DNA of 5,362 nt from an uncultured Clostridium sp. (lineage in GTDB: Bacteria > Bacillota > Clostridia > Clostridiales > Clostridiaceae), in assembly GCA_934777095.1 (NCBI GenBank), contig CAKVNP010000183.1, positions 1 through 5,362 on the forward strand, read 5' to 3'. Position numbers and translations under genes: made by a program. How positions within the stretch are numbered: the first letter of the stretch is position 1; every line of letters begins with the position of its first letter. Under the pieces are notes generated by a model. That model was not told where the DNA came from, did not search any database, and saw only the letters and a program-made list of their open reading frames with translations. This document shows, piece by piece, positions 1 to 5,362 of the stretch.

Positions 1-42
1 CCTATAACTAGCCCTAAATAGCATTAATATAAGTTAATAAAT

Positions 43-98
43 AAAAAAGAGTTTTAACTAACCACCAACCTTATCTATGTGGTCAAGTTAAAACCCTC
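43..98 (-). terminator. Intrinsic terminator after the 51-codon frame
   Basis: Read on the minus strand, a stem of 9 bp (51-59 with 86-94) stacks on a 5-bp stem (61-65 with 79-83) across a small 1-nt/2-nt internal loop, with a 13-nt apical loop. The base can extend through 49-50 pairing with 97-98. The descending arm runs straight into six T residues (43-48 on the complement), the classic rho-independent arrangement. The stop codon of the small frame at 97-252 lies in the base of this stem, so a minus-strand transcript from that side is the natural client. In the plus direction the hairpin is not followed by a good T run, so I call it unidirectional. Confidence 0.75.
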
Positions 99-252
99 AT
101 TTATTCTTATAAAATTCTGCTAATAATAATCTTTTGAAGCTCCTATCTATTATCTCCCTCAGGATTGTTCTTTTATTTTTATTCTGTTGAAACTCCCCAA
201 GGAGTTTCCTCCTTATATCTACCAAAAAATTATAGAGTAGCGGAAAAAACAT
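97..252 (-). pseudogene. 51-codon open frame of unknown function, probably the 3' remnant of a gene
   Basis: An open frame begins at ATG (250-252) and ends at TGA (97-99), encoding 51 residues. The first 10 or so residues (MFFPLLYNFL) are hydrophobic and are encoded largely inside the left arm of the long inverted repeat. The remainder is basic and helix-prone, with pieces such as VDIRRKLLGEF, RTILREIIDRSFK and RLLLAEFYKNK. No good Shine-Dalgarno lies before the ATG. The stop codon is placed directly at the base of an intrinsic terminator, which is what the true 3' end of a gene looks like. My reading is that residues from about 11 onward are the C-terminal tail of a gene whose front was replaced by the 226-414 element. 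It could instead be a genuine small protein or chance coding. I do not recognise the family. Confidence 0.35.
189..214 (-). promoter_or_regulatory. Shine-Dalgarno sequence inside two competing hairpins
   Basis: On the minus strand the strong Shine-Dalgarno AAGGAG (209-214) can pair perfectly with CTCCTT (199-204), closing a GAAA tetraloop. The same CTCC (201-204) can instead pair with GGAG downstream in an 8-bp perfect hairpin, GAAACTCC (201-208) with GGAGTTTC (189-196) and loop TTGG. The two folds are mutually exclusive, and the second frees most of the ribosome-binding sequence. A TTG lies 7 nt after GGAGG (198-200) and opens a 13-codon frame ending in TGA at 159-161. The geometry resembles a leader-peptide or translational switch, but no downstream gene is present to be controlled, so function is inference. 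Confidence 0.3.
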
Positions 253-414
253 TGAATTGAATTCTAGAATCTTATCGTTTGAGTAAGATATATAGCGTTA
301 AAAAAGTTTTACTGTCCGAGCGAATGCGAGTTTAAAACTTTTAGCTATGTATCTTAATCAGGCGATAAAGATTCTTAATGAGATTCATAGTTTTTGTAGC
401 TACTCTATAATTTT
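226..414. repeat. Long nested inverted repeat (about 190 nt), MITE-like or structured RNA
   Basis: The two ends are perfect 16-bp inverted repeats (226-241 and 399-414). Further pairing continues on the same axis: 266-277 with 363-375 (12 bp, one bulged A), 284-296 with 344-356 (13 bp with one G-U), and 302-311 with 333-342 (10 bp). The apical loop contains CCGAGCGAATGCGAG, noticeably more GC-rich than its surroundings. The element starts inside the kinase stop codon (413-415) on the minus strand, and its far arm ends in six T residues, so it could also terminate the kinase operon transcript. Candidate identities are a non-autonomous MITE-like repeat, a dispersed clostridial palindromic element, or a structured RNA. 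I see no clear target-site duplication. Confidence 0.7.
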
Positions 415-2695
415 ACTTTTTAAATTTAATGATTGATTTAAATAAGTCGCCATCTATTTCTATAGTTAAACTTCCTCCGTGAAGCTCAACTATACTTTTA
501 GCTATAGCAAGGCCTAATCCTGATCCTTCAGTTGTTCTAGCCTGATCTCCTCTTTTAAATCTATTAGTTATTTCATCTGCATCAAAATTCAATTCATAAG
601 AAGATATATTTTTCATTGTAATAATAACTTCTTCATCATTATCAATTACGTCAACATATACTCTAGTATTACTTAATGCATATTTAGATATATTAGAAAT
701 TAAATTTTCAAAAACCCTAAATAATCTTCGTCCATCACCCTGGATATAAATTTTCTCATTAGGAATGTTGGCTTTTAAATCCAATCCGCTTTCTAATAGC
801 TTTTCATTAAATTCTCCTAATATCTGCTGTAATAGCTGTACTATTTCGATTTTCTCAATATTTAGCTTCATTTCACCACTTGCTGCCTTAGATGCCTCAA
901 ATAAATCTTCAATTAATACCTTAAGCCTTTGTGATTTATTATCTAACACTGCAATATAATCCCTTGCACTTTCAGGTTTTATATCCTCCATCTTTAGCAG
1001 ATTTATATAATTAATTATCGAAGTTAAAGGAGTTTTCAAGTCATGTGATACATTTGTTATTAACTCGCTTTTCATTTTTTCACTTTTCATTTCATTAGAT
1101 AATGATTTCTTTAGTCCATCTTTTATGTTGTTGATATTATGAGCCAGTTCACAAAGCTGCCCTTTTCCCTTTTCTGCTATTTTATAGTTCAGCTTTCCTT
1201 CAGCAGCATCTCTCGCCCCAACCATAATCCTATCTAAATAAATCATCTTTTTAATTGCAGTTCCTGCTAATGCAATAGTCATGATTATTCCAATTATAAA
1301 ACATGGAACAAATAAAGTACCATAACTCACCATTGCAATAACCAGAAGTACTATTGCAGCAACAATATAAAGAATCGCAGCTCTTAAGATTTTCTTCATA
1401 ACTGATCCTCTTCCCATTGTCTCATTTATTACTTCTATCAATTCTTTCGTTATATTATTTTCAAATAAAGTATCTTCATTATAATTTTCAAACATTGCTT
1501 TACTTATTACATAAAATATGAATATTAAAAGCATGGTATATAGTATATTATTTATGGTCATATTACTATACACATCATAATATCCACTGTAGTAATCATA
1601 ATTATATGCTCTATAAGCAAATGTTCTATAAATAATCCAAGTAAGAATTAATGCACCAATTTTATATTCAATTGGATATTTCTTTATTTTATTTATTAAC
1701 TTACCTACACCACATAAAACTTGGTTTTGTCTTTTTCTTAAATGATTTAGCCCTAAAGCTCCTACAACTGAAACAGCCAGCACAACTAAATCTAGCACCA
1801 AAGCATTTTTTCCTGAATTAATCTTTGCAAATGCAGTATATATTTTATCTCCCTTTTGAATAGCATTTGGAATCCAGATATATAAATCTATATTATAATT
1901 AGTAGTGTAATAATACTGTGGAGACTGCTCCTGTATATAAGATGAAACATAATTTCCACTAGTGTAATATCCACTGTCCAATCTTTGAATACGATTTGTT
2001 ATTTCCTCATCATTCGTCTCTTTTCCTTTTATAAAAACATGTTCCTCAACACCATTAGCAGAAGTTACAATTCTCTTAGAAAAATATCTAGATGATTTAA
2101 TCAATTTTTCTGAATCAATTTCACCTTTACCTATCCAAATTTTATTTATATTATCATAAGCTGCAAATTTAATATTATTATATGAATTTATTTGAAGCTT
2201 TAAATTCTCATAAGCTGTTTTCTTAGCTTCTATTATATTTTGTAAAATTGTTTCATCACTATATGAGTACTTTTCTTCTATCTTTTTACGAAGCTTCTGT
2301 AACTCCTCCTGCAATTTATCCGAATCAACTTCATCATAGTCTTCGTAACTATAATATTTATCTTCTACATTTTCTCTTTCACTTTCGTATTCTTCCTCAA
2401 TTTTTTGGTTTACAGTATTTTTGTAATTTTCTATTTCGTATTGTGTTATATTATTTATATTCTCTACATAATCATCATTCTTATAGTAAATTGCATAATC
2501 TAATGTCATCCCTATGAAATCATCAATTTCGCTGGAAACTAATGAATTACTATAAATGTTGCTATTAAATTGCTGCTTATAAATTTTACTAATCCCTACT
2601 GTAGATAATATCCCAGTAGAAATAAAGCCTAATAATAGTATAAAAATTATATAATTAAATATTGTCTTATTGGTATTTTTCGATTTTATATCCAA
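413..2695 (-). CDS. Multi-pass membrane sensor histidine kinase (HAMP-HisKA-HATPase)
   Basis: This 760-residue kinase would autophosphorylate on His and pass the phosphate to the response regulator encoded just upstream. Predicted layout: TM1 about 14-36; extracytoplasmic region 37-296 with a charged, Glu/Lys/Tyr-rich probable coiled coil (about 95-175) and a Tyr-rich patch (241-275); TM2 297-316; a basic cytoplasmic stretch; TM3 346-361; a Tyr-rich outer loop (362-380); TM4 381-400; TM5 437-457; TM6 460-482; HAMP-like linker to about 535. The HisKA H-box NVSHDLKTPLTS places the phosphoacceptor at His551. The ATPase domain shows the N-box (Asn664/Asn668), the FKRGD segment (713-717) and the G2 box EGSGLGLAIAKS (723-734). 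The usual DxGxG G1 box is replaced by KNISS (695-699). The start is TTG at 2693-2695, 29 bp inside the regulator gene, with AAGGTGG 9 nt upstream. No ATG precedes TM1 in frame. The ligand is unknown. Confidence 0.93.
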   Translation of the reverse strand: MDIKSKNTNKTIFNYIIFILLLGFISTGILSTVGISKIYKQQFNSNIYSNSLVSSEIDDFIGMTLDYAIYYKNDDYVENINNITQYEIENYKNTVNQKIEEEYESERENVEDKYYSYEDYDEVDSDKLQEELQKLRKKIEEKYSYSDETILQNIIEAKKTAYENLKLQINSYNNIKFAAYDNINKIWIGKGEIDSEKLIKSSRYFSKRIVTSANGVEEHVFIKGKETNDEEITNRIQRLDSGYYTSGNYVSSYIQEQSPQYYYTTNYNIDLYIWIPNAIQKGDKIYTAFAKINSGKNALVLDLVVLAVSVVGALGLNHLRKRQNQVLCGVGKLINKIKKYPIEYKIGALILTWIIYRTFAYRAYNYDYYSGYYDVYSNMTINNILYTMLLIFIFYVISKAMFENYNEDTLFENNITKELIEVINETMGRGSVMKKILRAAILYIVAAIVLLVIAMVSYGTLFVPCFIIGIIMTIALAGTAIKKMIYLDRIMVGARDAAEGKLNYKIAEKGKGQLCELAHNINNIKDGLKKSLSNEMKSEKMKSELITNVSHDLKTPLTSIINYINLLKMEDIKPESARDYIAVLDNKSQRLKVLIEDLFEASKAASGEMKLNIEKIEIVQLLQQILGEFNEKLLESGLDLKANIPNEKIYIQGDGRRLFRVFENLISNISKYALSNTRVYVDVIDNDEEVIITMKNISSYELNFDADEITNRFKRGDQARTTEGSGLGLAIAKSIVELHGGSLTIEIDGDLFKSIIKFKK

Positions 2696-3377
2696 TTCCC
2701 CACACCACCTTTAAGTATTTAGGTTCCTTAGGATTTATTTCAATCTTTTCTCTTATTCTTCTAATATGAACTGCTACTGTATTTTCTGCATTATAGCTTG
2801 GTTCTTTCCATACATTTTCATATATTTCGTCAATTGAAAATACTTTCCCTTGGTTTCTTAATAGTAATTCTAGTATTCCAAATTCGGTTGCCGTAACTTT
2901 AATGTTTTCGTCATCCACTGCGACAGTTTTTGTTTCAAGATTAATTGATAATCCGCCGCATTTTATTACTTTTTCCTCTTCCCCTGAAATCTTTTTATAA
3001 TTGCCTAAATTCATATATCTTCTAAGCTGAGACTTTACTCTGGCAATTAGTTCTAAAGGATTAAATGGTTTTGTTATGTAATCATCAGCCCCCATATTTA
3101 ACCCCAATATCTTATCAGTATCTTCTGATTTAGCTGAAATTAAGATAATTGGTATATTCTTTTCTTCCCTTATCTTCATGGTTGTTCTTAATCCGTCCAT
3201 TTTAGGCATCATTATATCCATTAATATTAGATGAACTTCGTTTTCCATTAATGCTTCTAAGGCATTTATTCCATCATATGCCTTTATTACATTTATTCCT
3301 TCATTTCTCAAATAAATCTCTATTGCATCAACAATTTCCTTGTCGTCATCTACTACTAAAACATTTTTTTTATCCAT
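2667..3377 (-). CDS. OmpR/PhoB-family response regulator
   Basis: This 236-residue DNA-binding regulator pairs with the downstream kinase. The N-terminal receiver domain (about 4-118) has the acidic pocket Asp10-Asp12 (VVDDDKE), the phosphoacceptor Asp54 in LILMDIMMPKMDG, the switch Ser81 (ILISA) and the invariant Lys103 in KPF. A linker (about 120-138) leads to a winged-helix DNA-binding domain (about 140-234) with the typical ATEFGILELLL, ENTVAVHIRRIREKIE and VWGIGYKIE segments. Length is normal for the class. The ATG at 3375-3377 is preceded by GGAGGGAG about 10 nt upstream, and an in-frame TGA just above excludes a longer protein. Its 3' end overlaps the kinase start by 29 bp, indicating translational coupling. 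Tandem 11-bp repeats and a promoter-like sequence upstream suggest autoregulation. The regulon is not visible from the sequence. Confidence 0.96.
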   Translation of the reverse strand: MDKKNVLVVDDDKEIVDAIEIYLRNEGINVIKAYDGINALEALMENEVHLILMDIMMPKMDGLRTTMKIREEKNIPIILISAKSEDTDKILGLNMGADDYITKPFNPLELIARVKSQLRRYMNLGNYKKISGEEEKVIKCGGLSINLETKTVAVDDENIKVTATEFGILELLLRNQGKVFSIDEIYENVWKEPSYNAENTVAVHIRRIREKIEINPKEPKYLKVVWGIGYKIEKYQ

Positions 3378-3410
3378 AATTAATCATCTCCCTCCCTCTA
3401 ATTATATCCT

Positions 3411-3439
3411 ATAATAAATATAAAATATATTTATTACAA
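3411..3439 (-). promoter_or_regulatory. Predicted sigma-A promoter of the two-component operon
   Basis: On the minus strand a -35-like TTGTAA (3434-3439) is separated by exactly 17 bp from a -10-like TATTAT (3411-3416), followed by the Shine-Dalgarno region and the regulator ATG. A second TATAAT occurs at 3401-3406 but has no acceptable -35 partner. In such AT-rich DNA chance matches are common, so this rests on spacing and position between the upstream terminator and the gene. Confidence 0.45.
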
Positions 3440-3449
3440 ATACATAAGT

Positions 3450-3471
3450 AAAAATCTTAAAATAATCTTAA
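3450..3471 (-). promoter_or_regulatory. Tandem 11-bp direct repeat, candidate OmpR-family operator
   Basis: Two adjacent 11-mers on the minus strand, TTAAGATTATT (3461-3471) and TTAAGATTTTT (3450-3460), agree at 10 of 11 positions. OmpR/PhoB regulators bind as head-to-tail dimers to direct repeats of about 11-bp period, and the TTAAGA-N5-TTAAGA pattern resembles Bacillus PhoP boxes (TTAACA-N5). The pair sits 10 bp upstream of the predicted -35, a reasonable place for activation by the regulator encoded next to it. Binding by this particular protein is inference. Confidence 0.45.
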
Positions 3472-3478
3472 GTATTCC

Positions 3479-3528
3479 AATCAAAGATAAAAAGGAACCT
3501 ATAATTAGGTTCCTTTTTATCTTTGATT
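3479..3528 (-). terminator. Perfect 22-bp hairpin terminator after the amylase locus
   Basis: Arms 3479-3500 and 3507-3528 are perfectly complementary over 22 bp, and the outer pair of the loop (3501/3506) can add one more. The core GGAACCT/AGGTTCC is followed by TTTTT on either strand because the A-tract and T-tract form part of the stem, so it could work in both directions. On the minus strand it starts at the ancestral amylase stop codon (3528-3530) and separates that locus from the promoter of the two-component operon. Confidence 0.85.
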
Positions 3529-5109
3529 TAATAGTCTAGCCAATTTCCATTTTGATATATTTTTGTCTCTCCAAGATAAACAACTGCATTTTCTTGTTTT
3601 TCAACTTTTCTATATGAATAGCTTTGAGTAACTACTTTATCTCCCTTATAACCTTTTAAAGTTAAAGTAGTAGTAGAGCCAATTGCCTTATCAGCTCCTA
3701 AATTTACAGTAGTTCCATTTGTATATTGAGTTTCTGCTCCCCCATCAATCGAATATGTGGCAGTTTATGTATCTGATGCACTTAAAACAACATCAATAGA
3801 ATTAACAAATTCACAGTTTTCTTTATTACTTGCTACTTGTGGGTTATCCTCTGAATTATATAAAACAGCAACTGAATATCCATTTACATATCCTGAAATC
3901 TTTCCGTTAGAAACTGTAAATACATTACCTGATACAGTATCCTTATATTCGCCGTCTTCCATTAAAGTATCTGAATATATATTCTTGCCGCCATCCATAT
4001 TTACAATTACCATTCCTTTAGTACCACGTTCAACAATTACGGTTGAAGTACCATCATACCTAAAATATTCTCCTTGTCCTACCATCTCATTATGGAACTT
4101 ATTAACTTCAGTAACTACTGAATCTTCCCATAATGTACTTCCTACAACACCCATGCTTCCTGAATTTTGAGTTGAGCCTGCAGGTCTTGCAAAGAATAAA
4201 GCTGAAGAATCAGCACGAGCTGCAATTATTGACCAGCCCATTTTTATTTGATAATCAGACATATAAGTAGATGCCTTTTCATCATTAGCATAATTATCGT
4301 GTGATTCAACCCAGGTAACTAACTTGTCCGCATTCACACCTGAAGGTACTGAATAATTACATGTATTGTATAAATTAATTGAACTATTATAACCTACAGC
4401 ACTTCTTATTGTTGCTCCGTAATTAGAAGCAGTTACATCCATATATTGAGTGTATCCTGTAAAATTATCAGCTCCACAAGTAATACAATCATTTAAAAAA
4501 TCGACCACTTTATTTTGCAGATCCCAATTTGATGTATTTAGATCTGGCAGTCCAATCCCCCAATGTGTTACCTGCCATCTATCATCATATGATTCGATTC
4601 CTCTGTGTTCATGCCAGAAACTCTCATTATTTCTTATATCAGAATCTACAGTGCTATCAGCATAATATTGTGCACTTCCACTATTAGCAGTATGATTAGC
4701 TACCACATCAACAATAATTTTTATTCCGTAATCTTCTGCAGCTTCACACATGCCCTTGAATTGATCTCTTGTTCCAAGCTGAGCATTACCTATTTTATAG
4801 TTAGTAGGCTGATATAATACCCACCAATTAGCTGTAGCCATAGAATTTTCCTTTGTTCCTTGTATTGGTGAGGTCTGTACCGCCGTATAACCTGCTTCCG
4901 CAATTTCAGGAAGCTTTTGTTTTATTGTATCAAAAGACCAATTCCATGCTTGTAATATAACACCATCATCAATGTCCGCTGGTAGGTTATAATCATTTGT
5001 TGCAGCTTGAGCTTCAACATTAACATTAGTAATTGGAGTAGCAGCCATTCCTGCCAAAACAGCAAAAGATATTAAAAAACTTACCCTTTATTATTTATTT
5101 CTTGCTCAA
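3528..5109 (-). pseudogene. Degraded AmyE-type secreted alpha-amylase (GH13)
   Basis: The intact ancestor would be a secreted enzyme cleaving alpha-1,4 bonds of starch. The longest open part (3765-5057, 430 codons counted from an in-frame TTG) closely follows the pattern of Bacillus subtilis AmyE: ILQAWNWSFDTIK near the start, GH13 region I DVVANH (117-122), GLPDLN (169-174), YMDVTASNYG (205-214) and region IV WVESHD (249-254). Three lesions are visible. First, the sequence jumps from CGAD (194-197, junction near 4467) to NFTGYTQYMDV, so the GFRFDAAKH nucleophile segment and the acid/base Glu segment are absent. Second, TAA at 3765-3767 interrupts the C-terminal domain, after which the same frame continues for 78 codons (TATYSIDGG to NWLDY, stop 3528-3530) and still matches AmyE. 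Third, the signal-peptide frame (RVSFLISFAVLAG) runs upstream into two TAA codons (5088-5093) and has no usable start. Catalysis is not expected. Confidence 0.88.
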
Positions 5110-5120
5110 CTAGTCAATGT

Positions 5121-5126
5121 CTCCTT
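5121..5126 (-). promoter_or_regulatory. Orphaned Shine-Dalgarno of the amylase
   Basis: AAGGAG on the minus strand precedes two TTG codons. The one at 5107-5109, 11 nt away, begins TTG AGC AAG AAA (MSKK), a typical start of a Gram-positive signal peptide, but hits TAA immediately and is out of frame with the hydrophobic core RVSFLISFAVLAG. Restoring two bases in the A-rich stretch 5085-5100 would join them, so this is probably the original ribosome binding site of the broken gene. Confidence 0.5.
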
Positions 5127-5135
5127 AATAATATG

Positions 5136-5175
5136 GTATACCCTTATAAAATCGTTTTAAACAATAAGCGTATAC
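5136..5175 (-). promoter_or_regulatory. Nested dyad with cre-like core in the amylase control region
   Basis: Two 12-nt arms (5136-5147 and 5164-5175), each carrying GTATAC at its outer end, are inverted copies with one mismatch. Within them lies TAAAATCGTTTTAA (5147-5160), which matches the CcpA cre pattern TGWAANCGNTNWCA except at the second and thirteenth positions. Amylase genes are classic CcpA targets, so catabolite repression of the ancestral gene is plausible. A weak promoter reading on the minus strand is TTGTTT, 17 bp, GTATAC, which the dyad would overlap. The dyad is seen directly; the regulator and promoter are inference. Confidence 0.4.
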
Positions 5176-5186
5176 TATTATTCATC

Positions 5187-5221
5187 AAAAAAAGAGCAAT
5201 TATGCAAACCATAACTGCTCT
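5187..5221 (-). terminator. Intrinsic terminator of the nucleoside transporter gene
   Basis: On the minus strand a 12-bp stem (5193-5204 with 5210-5221, one G-U pair) closes a 5-nt loop and is followed by a run of T (complement of 5187-5193). It begins 12 nt after the transporter stop codon. No comparable T run exists on the plus strand. Confidence 0.88.
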
Positions 5222-5233
5222 AAAAATATTTAT

Positions 5234-5362
5234 TTATAATGTTAATAACATTCCTGCTATAGTAGCACTTAATAAGTTTGCTAAAGTACCACCAAGTACT
5301 GCCTTCCAACCTAATCTTGCTATATCAGATTTTCTTTCTGGAGCCATTCCACCTATTCCACC
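5234..5362 (-). CDS. NupC-family concentrative nucleoside transporter, C-terminal 42 residues
   Basis: Only the end of the gene is in the window, running off the right edge in frame; stop TAA is at 5234-5236. The visible part contains [20 protein letters not shown], then [19 protein letters not shown] and the last residues LTL. This is the conserved C-terminal signature of CNT/NupC proton- or sodium-coupled nucleoside symporters: a Gly-rich turn, a short charged cytoplasmic segment and a final membrane helix. The protein would act in the cytoplasmic membrane importing nucleosides. Its own terminator follows, so it is transcriptionally separate from the amylase region. The assignment rests on a short but distinctive stretch. 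Confidence 0.82.
   Translation of the reverse strand, partial: GGIGGMAPERKSDIARLGWKAVLGGTLANLLSATIAGMLLTL

Noticed and set aside
1..42. Extreme left edge
   Set aside because: AT-rich sequence with no open frame, hairpin or motif that I can support.
226..414. CRISPR array or tRNA/rRNA gene
   Set aside because: There is no direct repeat-spacer pattern, and the nested stems do not fold as a cloverleaf or match rRNA sequence that I recognise.
765..959. Plus-strand open frame antisense to the kinase ATPase and HisKA region
   Set aside because: Shadow of the kinase codons (Ser/Phe-rich composition is typical of the complement); no independent evidence.
2248..2517. Plus-strand open frame antisense to the kinase coiled coil
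   Set aside because: Long because the opposite strand is a repetitive Glu/Lys/Tyr codon stretch; no family motif.
3401..3406. TATAAT as the -10 of the two-component operon
   Set aside because: The hexamer 17 bp upstream (TATATT) is not a credible -35, whereas TTGTAA-17-TATTAT just upstream fits better.
3757..4170. 137-codon plus-strand open frame
   Set aside because: Lies antisense to the amylase pseudogene, whose protein motifs are unambiguous; its predicted protein is low-complexity Ser/Thr/Pro-rich and it has no family motif.
4450..4817. Two overlapping plus-strand open frames antisense to the amylase
   Set aside because: Both are complements of conserved amylase sequence and show no plausible protein features.
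3765..5057. Functional alpha-amylase starting at the TTG 5055-5057
   Set aside because: No Shine-Dalgarno precedes this TTG, it would begin in the middle of the signal-peptide core, and the active-site segment is missing.

Overview
The window is very AT-rich. Its best-recognised products (an OmpR-type two-component system, an AmyE-like secreted alpha-amylase, a NupC-type nucleoside transporter tail), its purine-rich Shine-Dalgarno sequences and its use of TTG starts all point to a low-GC Gram-positive anaerobe, most likely Clostridium sensu stricto. That assignment is inferred from sequence style and protein motifs only. Every recognised gene lies on the minus strand, so the biological order runs from position 5362 down to 1.

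Right end (5362 to 5058). The window opens with the last 42 codons of a concentrative nucleoside transporter (NupC family), which ends at a clear intrinsic terminator (5187-5221). Next is an intergenic control region with a nested dyad (5136-5175), a cre-like core and a Shine-Dalgarno sequence that once served the amylase.

Middle (5109 to 3528). This is an AmyE-type GH13 alpha-amylase that appears to be dead. Its start and signal peptide are disrupted. The segment carrying the catalytic nucleophile and the acid/base glutamate is missing through an in-frame deletion. An in-frame TAA also interrupts the C-terminal domain, after which the homologous reading frame continues for 78 codons. A perfect 22-bp hairpin terminator closes the locus.

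Left-centre (3471 to 413). An OmpR/PhoB-class response regulator overlaps a large (760-residue) multi-pass sensor histidine kinase by 29 bp, giving a translationally coupled operon. Two 11-bp tandem direct repeats lie upstream of the predicted promoter and have the geometry of an OmpR-family operator, suggesting autoregulation.

Left end (414 to 1). Directly after the kinase stop codon lies a roughly 190-nt, almost continuously self-complementary element (226-414). It is followed by a 51-codon open frame of unknown identity (97-252), whose stop codon touches an intrinsic terminator (43-98). Inside that frame is a Shine-Dalgarno sequence caught between two mutually exclusive hairpins. I saw no convincing new multi-gene system. 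The main points of interest are the multiply broken amylase, the long hairpin element and its adjoining gene remnant, and the unusual sensor kinase.
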